NCBI RefSeq assembly: GCF_000155635.1
Contig: NZ_DS990556.1
Coordinates: forward strand, 1,346,503-1,410,502
Source of the DNA: Cyanobium sp. PCC 7001
GTDB taxonomy: Bacteria; Cyanobacteriota; Cyanobacteriia; PCC-6307; Cyanobiaceae
Direction: 5' to 3'
DNA length: 64,000 nucleotides
Shown: piece after piece, positions 24,320 to 32,468 of the stretch
How positions within the stretch are numbered: the first letter of the stretch is position 1
Layout of the letters: every line of letters begins with the position of its first letter
Program-made: the position numbers and the translations under genes
The notes under the pieces: model-generated
What the model was told of the DNA's origin: nothing
The model's database searches: none
What the model saw: the letters and a program-made list of their open reading frames with translations, nothing else

Positions 24320-25059
24320 GCCGTCAACCGATCCGTCGTCAACCGATCGGCCAGGGCCCCGAGCAGTCCGGCCCCATCGCCGCGCCAGGCGCTGCCGTGC
24401 ATGCAGGCGAGCAGGGCCGGCTTGGTGGCGGCGAGCTTCTCGAGCAGGGCACGGGCCTCGGTGGTGTGGGAGAAATAGTCGAAGGCCTGGCGGAAGGCCT
24501 CGCTCGGCCCGAGGATGTCGCCCTCGGTGACGGGCGGGAGATCGGCCCCTCCCTGGGTGAACAGATCACCGCAGAACAGGGTCGCGGTGTGGTCCTCGCT
24601 CAGGAAGCCGCAGTCCCAGCCATGGGGCAGGTGGGGGGCGTCGAGCCAGCGCACGGTGTGCTGCCCGAGGCAGAGGGCCTCCCCGTCCTGCAGGGCCCGG
24701 GGCGCGCGATCGGCCAGATCCTCGATCGAGACCATGGCCGCCACCGTGCCGCAGAGGGGCCTGGAGCGGGGCGCGACCGCCAGCCATTCATTCAGGGAGC
24801 CGCACTCGTCGGCCTCCACATGGGAGAAGGCGATGTGGCGCAGGGTGTCCACCGGCAGCACATGGGCGACGGCCTCCCGCACCAGGGGAAAGATCCGGCG
24901 CGGTCCGGTGTGGAACAGCAGGGGTTCGTCGTCCCGGATCAGGTACTGGTTGAAGGAGAAGCCTCCGGCGCCTTCGATCTGCACGGGCGTGCTGATGCGG
25001 TAGATCCCCTCCGCCACTTCCTGCACCTGGGTGCCCGACTCCGCGTTGGTCACGGTCAT
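24316..25059 (-). CDS. MBL-fold metallo-hydrolase of the flavodiiron-like type
   Basis: A 247-residue metallo-beta-lactamase-fold protein. The metal motif reads SHVEADECG (H-x-E-x-D, about residues 79-83), the version found in diiron oxygen or NO reductase domains (flavodiiron proteins, ODP family) rather than HxHxDH. It also has FHTGPRRIFPLV, a late CGDLF and ACMHGSAWRG. No flavodoxin domain is attached. It may reduce oxygen or NO or hydrolyse a substrate; partner unknown. Start ATG 25059 is followed at once by family-like sequence; the longer frame upstream overlaps another gene. Confidence 0.8.
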   Translation of the reverse strand: MTVTNAESGTQVQEVAEGIYRISTPVQIEGAGGFSFNQYLIRDDEPLLFHTGPRRIFPLVREAVAHVLPVDTLRHIAFSHVEADECGSLNEWLAVAPRSRPLCGTVAAMVSIEDLADRAPRALQDGEALCLGQHTVRWLDAPHLPHGWDCGFLSEDHTATLFCGDLFTQGGADLPPVTEGDILGPSEAFRQAFDYFSHTTEARALLEKLAATKPALLACMHGSAWRGDGAGLLGALADRLTTDRLTA

Positions 25060-25106
25060 GACGTGCTCCCCCGGTATCGGGCCTTGTTCAGTGGGGCCGG
25101 CGTTGT

Positions 25107-25526
25107 CTAGCTCGCCGCGAGCCTGGGGGCCGGCCGGTTGAGCACCAGGAGCACGGCTCCCACCAGGATCAGGGCCGGGATGTCGCCGAAGAGGTTGGCC
25201 TGCTCCATCGGATCGCGCAGGGCCTGCACCAGCATCACCAGCCCATGCACCAGGCTCGACCAGCCGGCGAAGCCGATCAGGCTGCGGTGCTCCGCCGGGG
25301 CCCGGGCCGCCAGCAGCAGGTAGACCCCCAGCACCGCGAAGGTGGCCAGGATCATCTGCTCGTATTCCGCCTGGCGCGGCATCCACATGAAACCGTCGGG
25401 CCAGAGCACCGTGAGCGGGTAGAGCCCCACGGTGTACACGATCCCCACCGCGATCAGCGCGATGCGCAGGGCTTTGTCCTGGTTGAGGCTGTCCATGGGT
25501 TCCGGCCTGCTGCGATGGCGGCGCAT
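25107..25526 (-). CDS. DUF6632-type integral membrane protein
   Basis: A 139-residue protein with four membrane helices. The arrangement of YPLTVLWPDGFMW, YEQMILATFAVLGVYLLLAA, GWSSLVHGLVMLVQALRDP and DIPALILVGAVLLVL is that of DUF6632 proteins, of unknown function. ATG 25526 is preferred because GAGGGAGA lies about 9 bp upstream; ATG 25496 is the alternative. It sits between the MBL-fold gene and the glutamate-receptor-like channel. Confidence 0.7.
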   Translation of the reverse strand: MRRHRSRPEPMDSLNQDKALRIALIAVGIVYTVGLYPLTVLWPDGFMWMPRQAEYEQMILATFAVLGVYLLLAARAPAEHRSLIGFAGWSSLVHGLVMLVQALRDPMEQANLFGDIPALILVGAVLLVLNRPAPRLAAS

Positions 25527-25590
25527 CTTGGGGTTCTCCCTCTTTAGGCATGGTCCACGGGCCTGGCCACAGGGCGGCGCAACGCTGTCT

Positions 25591-26778
25591 TCAGCGGCCA
25601 GGGCCGGCGTCCGGCTCGGTGGCCTGCTGCCGCAGCTCACTCACCACGCCGTTGCGCTTGAGGGCACTGATCGCCCGGTCGATCCGCTCCGCCGTGGCCG
25701 CCGGCAGGCTGGGGGAGAGCACGAAGGCCTGGGATTCGGGCCGGATGCCCTGCAGCGCCAGGATGGGCCGGGCGCCCTGGAGCGGCGCGTGGATCAGCGC
25801 GTAGCGCAGCTGCAGGTTGTCGCTCAGCAGGGCATCGACCCGTCGGGACACCAGCTGGTCGATGCCGGAACGGAGGCTGGGCAGGGGCACGATCGCCACC
25901 TTCGGCGGGGTCCCTCCGGCGTTGAGCTCCTGCAGCAGGGCCTCGCTCACGGTGCCGTCACGCACCCCCACCCGCAGGCCGCGCAGATCGGCCACGGAGC
26001 GGAGACGGGAACTGGGCAATCCCTGGGCCTGGCGGGCCACGTTCACGGTGAGGTAGCCCACCAGCAGCGAGGCCGACACGATCCGCACCAGGTAGGCCAG
26101 CAGCACGATGCCCTGGCCGCGGCTGGTGGCCACGAGGGTGTTGCTGCCAGGGCCGGTGGCCAGCATCTGGAACACGGCCGTGAAGCTGCGGGTGCGGCCG
26201 CGGCTGAGGGTCTGGGGCTGCTGGCCGTAGTGCTCCAGGCGCCAGATGAGCAGCGCCAGCAGGGCGATCGCCGCCAGGTAACCGCCCAGCAGCTGCAGCA
26301 GGGTGGGGGTGAACAGGGCCAGCAGGAAGGAGCGGCCCAGATCCAGCCGGCTCTGCAGCACCATCACCGCCAGCCCGTCCTCCTGAAACGGCAGGCTGAA
26401 GCGGTAGCGCTGCAGCCGCTCGGGGGACACGTTGATGCACCCCACCGCCACATCCAGATCGCCGTTGCGGCTGGCCTCCAGCATCGCCTGCACCGACGGC
26501 CACTCCGAGAGCACGTAGGGCAGCCGCTCGCGGGTGGAGATCCGGCTCCACAACTCCACCGCGAGGCCCCGCCAGTCGCCGCCCTCGCGGTCACTGCAGG
26601 GAGGCGCGCCATCCACCACCCCCACCCGCAACACCGGCAGGGCCGACTCAGCCCGCCCACCCGGTTCCAGCGCTGCAGCAGTGGCTGGCATGGCGATGGC
26701 CAGCAGCACCGCCACGCAGGACCTCAGCCAGGGGGCGGGACGGGCCCTGGCGATGCGGAAGGCCCGGCGTTCTGGCAT
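25591..26778 (-). CDS. GluR0-like ligand-gated channel with unusual pore loop
   Basis: 395 residues, almost the length of Synechocystis GluR0. Order: signal peptide (1-37), first lobe of an amino-acid-binding domain (48-145), helix M1 (about 151-181), pore loop (about 195-222), helix M2 (223-245) and the second binding lobe (255-385, with RVGVRDGTVSEALL). GluR0 channels conduct potassium and are opened by amino acids. The pore loop here reads FQMLATGPGSNTLVATSRGQ, with no TVGYGD potassium filter, so selectivity is probably different. Alternatively it is a binding protein with a degenerate channel insert. Confidence 0.8.
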   Translation of the reverse strand: MPERRAFRIARARPAPWLRSCVAVLLAIAMPATAAALEPGGRAESALPVLRVGVVDGAPPCSDREGGDWRGLAVELWSRISTRERLPYVLSEWPSVQAMLEASRNGDLDVAVGCINVSPERLQRYRFSLPFQEDGLAVMVLQSRLDLGRSFLLALFTPTLLQLLGGYLAAIALLALLIWRLEHYGQQPQTLSRGRTRSFTAVFQMLATGPGSNTLVATSRGQGIVLLAYLVRIVSASLLVGYLTVNVARQAQGLPSSRLRSVADLRGLRVGVRDGTVSEALLQELNAGGTPPKVAIVPLPSLRSGIDQLVSRRVDALLSDNLQLRYALIHAPLQGARPILALQGIRPESQAFVLSPSLPAATAERIDRAISALKRNGVVSELRQQATEPDAGPGR

Positions 26779-26930
26779 CGGGGGATTCTGGCGCCCCCCC
26801 TGGCCTGGACTCGGGCGCCACGCCTTGGCATGAGGAGATATGAACCCCCTCCGGGGCCTCCAGGGGCATTGCCTACGTTGAATCGGGCGGTCCGGCCCGG
26901 CCTTTCAGCATTCCCGCCCGGTCCAACACC

Positions 26931-27626
26931 ATGCGCCCGTCTGCAGCTTCCCGCGAACAGGCCCGCCTGGAGGCGCTGCAGGGCTACCGCATCCTCGATA
27001 CCGAGGCCGAGCAGGCGTACGACGACATCACCCTGCTGGCCGCGCAGCTCTGCGACGTGCCGATCGCCCTGATCAGCCTGGTGGATGCCGAGCGCCAGTG
27101 GTTCAAGTCCCGGGTGGGTGTGGATGTGGAGGAAACGAGCCGGGATGTGTCCTTCTGCGCCCACGCGATCCTCAGCGATGAAACGCTCGTGGTGCGGGAC
27201 GCCCGGGAGGACGACCGCTTCCAGGACAACCCGCTGGTGTGCAGCGAGCCCAACATCGTGTTCTATGCCGGGGTGCCCCTCCGCACTCCGGAGGGGGCCC
27301 GCATCGGCACCCTCTGCGTGATCGATCACCGGCCGCGGGAGCTCAGCCCCACCCAGCTCCAGGCCCTGGAGGCGCTGGCGCGGCAGGTGGTGCTGCAGCT
27401 GGAGCTGAAACGGGTGTCCGATCAGCTCGCCGGCGCCCTCGAGCGCATCGACGTGATGGAGGAGCTGATCCCGATCTGCTCCTACTGCAAGGGCATCCGC
27501 AACGACGAGGGCTACTGGGGCACGGTGGAGGCGTTCATCAAGAGCCACGCCAACGTGGAGTTCTCCCACGGCGTGTGCGAGGCCTGCATGGCCAAGCACT
27601 TCCCGGAAGTGCCGCCCCTGCCCTGA
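26931..27626 (+). CDS. GAF-domain sensor with C-terminal zinc-finger-like motif
   Basis: 231 residues. Residues about 20-160 form a GAF domain (ALISLVDAERQWFKSRVGVD, then RDVSFCAHAIL, FYAGVPLRTPEGARIGTLCV), typical of sensors that bind small ligands or tetrapyrroles. After a helix come PICSYCKGIRNDEGYW and GVCEACMAKHFPE: a Cys2 + Cys2/His motif found at the end of many response-regulator and GAF proteins. No output enzyme is present, so it probably works through a partner. The stop overlaps the start of the next gene (TGATG). Confidence 0.8.
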   Translation: MRPSAASREQARLEALQGYRILDTEAEQAYDDITLLAAQLCDVPIALISLVDAERQWFKSRVGVDVEETSRDVSFCAHAILSDETLVVRDAREDDRFQDNPLVCSEPNIVFYAGVPLRTPEGARIGTLCVIDHRPRELSPTQLQALEALARQVVLQLELKRVSDQLAGALERIDVMEELIPICSYCKGIRNDEGYWGTVEAFIKSHANVEFSHGVCEACMAKHFPEVPPLP

Positions 27627-28015
27627 TGTCTTCGTGTCCCCTGATGGCAGCCCTGATCCGCCGACTGGCCCTGCCGCCGCTGAGCGCCGGTGTGCTGCTG
27701 CTCACGGCCGTCGCTCCCGTGGCGGCGGAGAGCCTGCAGGTGGAGCTGCGCGAACCGGTGCGCTACCGCTGCGACGGCGGAACGGAGCTGGTGGTGACCT
27801 ACGGGCAGCTCAGCGACGGCAGCCTCTCTTTCGCGCGGCTGCAGCCCCCGGGCGAGACGCTGCTCACCCTGCCGCAGCTGGTGTCGGGGTCGGGGGCCCG
27901 CTACAGCACCGAGCAGCTGTGGCAGTGGTGGAGCAAGGGGGAGGAGGGCTTCCTGGAGCGCCGCGATGAGCAGGGAGAGTGGACCACCGAGCTGGGCGGC
28001 TGTCTGAGCGGCTGA
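27626..28015 (+). CDS. MliC-like secreted lysozyme-inhibitor-fold protein
   Basis: 129 residues. A signal peptide (LPPLSAGVLLLTAVAPVAAE) is followed by an MliC-type beta domain: VRYRCDGGTELVVTYGQL, LLTLPQLVSGSGARYST, then WWSKGEEGFLERR and a late Cys pairing with the first. MliC proteins inhibit c-type lysozyme in the periplasm or at the outer membrane; whether this cyanobacterial version does so is unknown. ATG 27644 is an alternative start. Translation is coupled to the GAF gene. Confidence 0.7.
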   Translation: MSSCPLMAALIRRLALPPLSAGVLLLTAVAPVAAESLQVELREPVRYRCDGGTELVVTYGQLSDGSLSFARLQPPGETLLTLPQLVSGSGARYSTEQLWQWWSKGEEGFLERRDEQGEWTTELGGCLSG

Positions 28016-28030
28016 CGGCCAGGAGCGCCG

Positions 28031-29542
28031 TCACGTGATGCCGCCGAGTGCTTCCACCCCGCGGCAGTGGATCGCGCGGGCGTAATCGGTCCAGGTGCCC
28101 TGGCCCCAGTAGCGGAAGCAGCTGGTTTCCAGCAGCAGCAGATGCAGCAGGGCCTCCTGGTAGGCAGGCGATCCCGTGACGGCGGGATCCGCGGCCACCA
28201 GCGGGTCGAACACCTGGTGGAAGAGGGCGCTGAGCTGCTGCATCGGCTCGAGCACGTTGGCGTAGCCCTCCACCCAGCTGAGGTCGTTGGTCCAGGAGGC
28301 GCCGGCCATGGAGAAGGAGGGATCACGCGCCTGGAGCTCGGCGATGGCAGCTTCGGTTGAGGCCTCACTGGATCCGCAGGTGGAGGCATGGCCTGAAGCA
28401 CCGCCCACCTGCTGCCAGAGCCGGTGCTGCCCCACCGCCTGGATCGGGGGGAACGCGTCGGACGGCACGCCGGCGGCCTCCAGCAGCTCCAGATACTCCG
28501 TGCCGTTGAGCGCCACGGTGCCCTGAGCGGTGTCACCGCCATGGCTAGCCCCCTCGCCGGCGATGCGCTGGTGGGCCTGAACGAAGGCGGGCGGGAATTC
28601 ATTCATCATCACGCCGCCGTTTTCGCCATCGGCGATCTGGGACACCAACGGCGGAATGGAGATACCGCCCAGCACCACCCGCTCCAGCCCCAGGGCCTGG
28701 TAACAGGGCTGCATCTGGCCCACCAGCTTGGTGTCGGAGCCCTGGGTCTTGATCAGCGCCGTGATGGACACCTCCGCGCCGCAGGAGCTGCGGGCCACCA
28801 GGCGGTTGGGGATGAACAGCTGGTCCTGGCGCAGCGCCGAGCCATCGGGGTTCTCCACGCTGTGCTCCTGCACCAGCAGCCAGCGGTAGCCGCACTCCCG
28901 CAAGGCACTCACCAGGGCGAAGAGCGTGTCGGGGTGGTTGGGCAGGGCCATCTCCGGCAGCGAGAAGCCCTTCACCCGCTGGAGCATCTCCATGCCGAAC
29001 AGGGCGGCGACGTGGTGCTGCCAGGCCTGGATCTGCAGCTTCAGATCGGGAATGGGCGTGGAGGGCGCCACGGCGTGGCCCCAGAACGTGCCCAGCCACT
29101 CCACATGGGGCTGCATGGCTGGATCGGTGGCCAGGAAGCGCAGCGCCTCGAGGATGTCGCAGCGGCCCATCTGCTCGAAACCCCAGAGCAGGGTGCCGGA
29201 GTAATCGAGCTGGATGCGCGGGTTGCAGCCTGCGGCGAGCAGTTGGGGAAGGATGTCGGCCAGGCGGCGGTAGCAGTGGGCGAAGGGTTCGGCGTTGTGG
29301 TTGTCGCCCTCCCCCGGGTGCTCGAACATGTACTGCAGATGGGAGATCAGCTCCCCGTTCGCGCCGGCCGGAATCGTGGGCTGATGCATGTGCAGCGCGC
29401 AGGCGAAGCCGGAGCGGATCTCGTTCAGATCGAGATTGGTGTGCGGCAGGGCCACGGGGCCTGGCCGCTGCACCAGGGCGTGGAGTTCGGCTTCGCGGCC
29501 GGCGATCGGTGGCAGGGCGGACAGGCGCAAGACGGCGAGCAA
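28031..29542 (-). CDS. Glycoside hydrolase family 57-like protein
   Basis: About 503 residues. Near residue 50 ALHMHQPTIP is the first GH57 motif (HxHQP), and KGFSLPEMALPNHPDTLFAL matches the later G-x-x-L-P-E motif; other aromatic-rich segments are consistent with the GH57 (beta/alpha)7 barrel. GH57 enzymes act on alpha-glucans (amylase, 4-alpha-glucanotransferase, branching enzyme). Activity cannot be told. The start is a TTG at 29542, and a TTG at 29530 is also possible, so the N-terminus is unsure. Confidence 0.75.
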   Translation of the reverse strand: MLAVLRLSALPPIAGREAELHALVQRPGPVALPHTNLDLNEIRSGFACALHMHQPTIPAGANGELISHLQYMFEHPGEGDNHNAEPFAHCYRRLADILPQLLAAGCNPRIQLDYSGTLLWGFEQMGRCDILEALRFLATDPAMQPHVEWLGTFWGHAVAPSTPIPDLKLQIQAWQHHVAALFGMEMLQRVKGFSLPEMALPNHPDTLFALVSALRECGYRWLLVQEHSVENPDGSALRQDQLFIPNRLVARSSCGAEVSITALIKTQGSDTKLVGQMQPCYQALGLERVVLGGISIPPLVSQIADGENGGVMMNEFPPAFVQAHQRIAGEGASHGGDTAQGTVALNGTEYLELLEAAGVPSDAFPPIQAVGQHRLWQQVGGASGHASTCGSSEASTEAAIAELQARDPSFSMAGASWTNDLSWVEGYANVLEPMQQLSALFHQVFDPLVAADPAVTGSPAYQEALLHLLLLETSCFRYWGQGTWTDYARAIHCRGVEALGGIT

Positions 29543-29580
29543 CAGCGCTCTTAGAGTTGCACCAGTCGGTTGTTCAGCCA

Positions 29581-29841
29581 GTGCCCAAGCCCACCCTCGT
29601 TCTGGCCGCAGGGCTGCTGGCCCTGCCCGTGCTCACCCCCGGCGAGGCGGTGGCCCAGAAGCGGATTCCCAAACTGCCGGGCTACGACGAGTGCCCGCTG
29701 GGGTACGTGAACGACCTCAAGCAGCACTGCAATTCCCCCATTTACTACGAGGTGAAGCCCACCAACGGCAAACCCTGCGACTCCGGATGGATGAACATCG
29801 GGGCGGGCTACTGCAAAAAGAAGGAGCTCGGAATCTTCTAG
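29581..29841 (+). CDS. Small secreted Cys-rich protein
   Basis: 86 residues from GTG 29581. A signal peptide (LVLAAGLLALPVLTPGEAVA) leads to a basic, Cys-containing mature part with CPLGYVNDLKQHC, KPCDSGWMN and AGYCKKK, five cysteines in all. The function is unknown. It is divergent from the GH57 gene with a 38-bp gap. Confidence 0.6.
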   Translation: MPKPTLVLAAGLLALPVLTPGEAVAQKRIPKLPGYDECPLGYVNDLKQHCNSPIYYEVKPTNGKPCDSGWMNIGAGYCKKKELGIF

Positions 29842-29865
29842 GGCTTCGTCCCTAGGGCTTCTTTC

Positions 29866-30543
29866 CTAGGGAGTCGTCGGAACCGGGCGGGCGGCGTCGA
29901 TCAGCACCGCCGCGGCCCGGGCCGCGCTGGAGGCGGCGGTGGGATCGCGCCGCAGGAACCCCACTGCTGCGGCGCCCTCGATCAGCAGTTCCAGCTGGCG
30001 GGCCAGGGCCAGCGGATCAGGCCCACCCAGATCGGCGCAGAGCTGCTCCAGCAGCTCGCGGCAGCGGTCCTTGAAGGCCGTGGCCGCCCGCCGCGGCAGG
30101 TCATCGTCGTCGGGGTACTCCCCGGCGGCCTTGGCGAACAGACAGCCCTGGAAGCCGGGGGAGCGCAGCCAGTCCTCCAGCCAGGCGAACACCGCCAGCA
30201 GACGGGCCCGGGCCGGATCGGGCGCCTCGACCGGCACCGCCTCCACCCGGGCGACGATCTCCGCGGCGAGGGTCTCGCCGCGGCGCTCCAGCACGGCGGC
30301 GATCAGCTCCTCCTTGGAGCGGAAGTGCTTGTAGAGGGTCATCTTGGCCACCCCGGCCTGCTGCAGCAGGGCATCGATGCCCACGGCGCGGTAGCCCTCG
30401 CGATTGAACAGCTCGAGGGCGGCCTGGAGCAGGGCCTCGCGCCGGGACGACGTGGCCGTGGCAGTGGCAGTGGCAGTGGCAGCGGAGCCGGTGGCGGCAG
30501 CGGCTCGGGTGGGAGACGGGGGCACGGCGACAGAGCGGGCCAT
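29866..30543 (-). CDS. TetR-family transcriptional regulator
   Basis: 225 residues. After a low-complexity Ala/Thr N-terminus, residues about 36-80 form the TetR helix-turn-helix (REALLQAALELFNREGYRAV, GIDALLQQAGVAKMTLYKHF, RSKEELIAAVL). The rest is the helical ligand domain with CLFAKAAGEY, a pattern shared with regulators that sense small electrophiles. It is divergent from gst, and the shared gap holds two AGAYCGGTCT-type palindromes, so it most likely represses itself and the gst-oxidase pair. Part of its N-terminus is encoded by a 6-bp microsatellite. Confidence 0.88.
   Translation of the reverse strand: MARSVAVPPSPTRAAAATGSAATATATATATSSRREALLQAALELFNREGYRAVGIDALLQQAGVAKMTLYKHFRSKEELIAAVLERRGETLAAEIVARVEAVPVEAPDPARARLLAVFAWLEDWLRSPGFQGCLFAKAAGEYPDDDDLPRRAATAFKDRCRELLEQLCADLGGPDPLALARQLELLIEGAAAVGFLRRDPTAASSAARAAAVLIDAARPVPTTP
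30458..30481. repeat. Hexanucleotide microsatellite GTGGCA x4 inside tetR
   Basis: Four exact copies of GTGGCA, preceded by a GTGGCC variant at 30452. On the coding strand it gives alternating Ala-Thr residues before the DNA-binding domain. Length changes would keep the frame and add or remove two residues each. Confidence 0.7.
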
Positions 30544-30558
30544 CAACCTAGCCAGCAG

Positions 30559-30597
30559 ACAGATCGGTCTGTTACTCTTTCTGCGCAGACCGGTCTG
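30559..30597. promoter_or_regulatory. Two TetR-type operators in the tetR-gst gap
   Basis: ACAGATCGGTCTGT (30559-30572) and CAGACCGGTCTG (30586-30597) are inverted repeats with the shared core AGAYCGGTCT; the second is a perfect 12-bp palindrome. They lie between the divergent tetR start (30543) and gst start (30655), the usual place for TetR-family self-regulation. Confidence 0.65.
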
Positions 30598-30654
30598 TCT
30601 ACACGCGACCCGGCCAGTCCTCCCGTTCCTCACCACTGCACAGGCAGCCCCGCC

Positions 30655-31260
30655 ATGATCAAGCTCTACGGGCACGAGCTCTCCGGCAACAGCTACAAGC
30701 CCCGGCTGCTGCTGCATCTGCTCGACGTCCCCTACACCTGGGTGCGGATCGACCTGATGAAGGGCGAGCAGCGCTCCGACGCCTTCCGCGCCCTCAACCC
30801 CTTCGCCCAGGTGCCCCTGCTGGAAGACGACGCCGACGGTGCCGGCGTGCGCATCGCCGATGCCCAGGCGATCCTCGTGTACCTGGCCCGTCGCCATGGC
30901 GGCGAGAGCTGGCTGCCCCTGGAGCCCCTGCCGATGGCGCAGGTGATCCGCTGGCTCTCCACCGCGGCCGGCGAGGTGCGCCAGGGCCCCGAGAACGCCC
31001 GTCTGCATCACCTGTTCGGGGCCAAGGCGATCAACCGCGAGCGTGCCGAGCAGAAGTCGGCCCAGATCCTCGGGCTGCTGGATCAGCACCTGAACAGCCG
31101 CCGCTGGCTGGAGTTCGAGCGGCCCACGATCGCCGATGTGGCCGTGTTCCCCTACGTGGCCCTCGCCCCGGACGGGATGATCGACCTGGCCCCCTACCCC
31201 CACGTGCTGGCCTGGCTGGAGCGGGTCCGCCAGCTGCCGGGCTACGTGCCGATGGCCTGA
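30655..31260 (+). CDS. Glutathione S-transferase family protein
   Basis: 201 residues. The thioredoxin-like N-terminal domain (MIKLYGHELSGNSYKPRLLL, with Ser as likely catalytic residue and PFAQVPLLED holding the cis-Pro) is followed by the helical domain with DQHLNSRRWLEFERPTIADV (the GST N-capping motif). These enzymes conjugate glutathione to electrophiles. It is divergent from tetR and 31 bp upstream of an FMN-oxidase-like gene in the same direction, suggesting a TetR-controlled detoxification pair. Confidence 0.88.
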   Translation: MIKLYGHELSGNSYKPRLLLHLLDVPYTWVRIDLMKGEQRSDAFRALNPFAQVPLLEDDADGAGVRIADAQAILVYLARRHGGESWLPLEPLPMAQVIRWLSTAAGEVRQGPENARLHHLFGAKAINRERAEQKSAQILGLLDQHLNSRRWLEFERPTIADVAVFPYVALAPDGMIDLAPYPHVLAWLERVRQLPGYVPMA

Positions 31261-31291
31261 CCCCCCCCCCTTTCCCCCGAGCGAGCGCACC

Positions 31292-32275
31292 ATGGCCGAC
31301 CCCGGCTGGAACCGAACCTCCTCGCCCTTCCACGCCGGCGAGCTGGCCATCCAGGCGCGCCTGGGAGTGCGGGACAGGCTGGACCGCCAGGGCCGGCGGG
31401 TGATCCGACCGGTGCTTCCCGAGCAGCACCGGGAGTTCTACGGCGCGCTCCCCTGCGTGCTGGTGGGCTCGGTGGACGGCCAGGGCCGTCCCTGGGCCTC
31501 GGTGCTGGCGGGCCCGCCGGGATTCCTGGCCACACCGGACGAGCGCACTCTGGTGGTGGCGGCCCGCCCACCGGCGGGCGATCCCCTGGCCGCCAACCTG
31601 CGGCTGGGTGCGGCGGTGGGTCTGCTGGGCATCGAGCTGGCCACGCGCCGCCGCAACCGGATCAACGGCCGGGTGGCGGCGCTGAAGCCGGAGGGCTTCA
31701 CGGTGCAGGTGCAGCAGACCTTCGGCAACTGCCCGCAGCACATCCAGGTGCGGGAGCTGCGGCAGGCCCCCGCGTCCGCCACACCGCCGCCGGTGGTGGC
31801 CCTGGATCGGCTCGGCGCGGCGGAGACGGCCCTGATCGCAGCAGCCGACACCTTCTTCATCGCCACGGCGGTCGAGGCGCCTCCGGCCTCGGGGATGGAC
31901 GCGGCCCGAAGCGACGACGACGTTCTGGGAGTGGACGTGTCCCACCGCGGCGGCCCGCCGGGCTTCGTGCAGGTGGACGATGGCCGCACCCTCACGATTC
32001 CGGACTTCGCCGGCAACAACCACTTCAACACCCTGGGCAACCTCGAGCTCAACCCCCGCGCCGGGCTGCTGTTCGTGGATTTCCGGCGGGGCGACCTGCT
32101 GAGCCTCACCGGCACGGCGGAGGTGGTCTGGGACGGGGAGGAGATCCGCAGGCACCCCGGCGCGGAGCGTCTGCTGCGCTTTCACCTGGAGCAGGGCCTG
32201 TGGCTGCCGGCCGCGCTGCCGCTGCGGTGGTCCGAACCCGGCCCCTCGCCGGAAGCGGACGGCCCCGGGGTTTGA
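31292..32275 (+). CDS. PNPOx-like FMN-binding oxidoreductase
   Basis: 327 residues with a split-barrel flavin-binding fold of the pyridoxamine-phosphate-oxidase type. Features: LPCVLVGSVDGQGRPWASVL (first strand pair), NRINGRVAAL, CPQHIQVREL, and late DVSHRGGPPGFVQVDDGRTL with IPDFAGNNHFNTLGNLELNP. This longer family occurs beside GST or ferredoxin-reductase domains and is thought to reduce or oxidise small molecules with FMN or F420. The substrate is unknown; the neighbour gst and TetR operators suggest xenobiotic or peroxide response. Confidence 0.75.
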   Translation: MADPGWNRTSSPFHAGELAIQARLGVRDRLDRQGRRVIRPVLPEQHREFYGALPCVLVGSVDGQGRPWASVLAGPPGFLATPDERTLVVAARPPAGDPLAANLRLGAAVGLLGIELATRRRNRINGRVAALKPEGFTVQVQQTFGNCPQHIQVRELRQAPASATPPPVVALDRLGAAETALIAAADTFFIATAVEAPPASGMDAARSDDDVLGVDVSHRGGPPGFVQVDDGRTLTIPDFAGNNHFNTLGNLELNPRAGLLFVDFRRGDLLSLTGTAEVVWDGEEIRRHPGAERLLRFHLEQGLWLPAALPLRWSEPGPSPEADGPGV

Positions 32276-32355
32276 CCGGCCGGGGCGAGACGGATCAGCC
32301 CGAGCCACCGCGCCAGAATCCCCCCTCGCCGAGGCCGACGCGCCGTTTCCCTTCG

Positions 32356-32457
32356 ATGGCCACCCTGTGCTCGCCCCTCCGCGTGGGGCCGCTGGAACTG
32401 CCGAACCACATCTGGAGGGATCCGGGTATCCACAACCAGGCCCAGGTGGGGGCCTGA
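32356..32457 (+). pseudogene. N-terminal fragment of an Old Yellow Enzyme gene
   Basis: ATG 32356 opens with ATLCSPLRVGPLELPNHIW, the hallmark N-terminus of NADH:flavin oxidoreductases (LF-PL-x-GPL-LPNRI), then leaves the family and stops at 32455. The rest of the gene is gone here. A decayed middle-to-C-terminal piece of the same family lies at 48960-49365. Confidence 0.6.
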
Positions 32458-32468
32458 GCCCGGCGGCC

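Noticed and set aside
26840-26881. A 13-codon frame after AGGAGAT, before the GAF gene, as a leader peptide
   Set aside because: Good ribosome-binding site but no codon bias, repeated regulatory codons or attenuator hairpin to support it.
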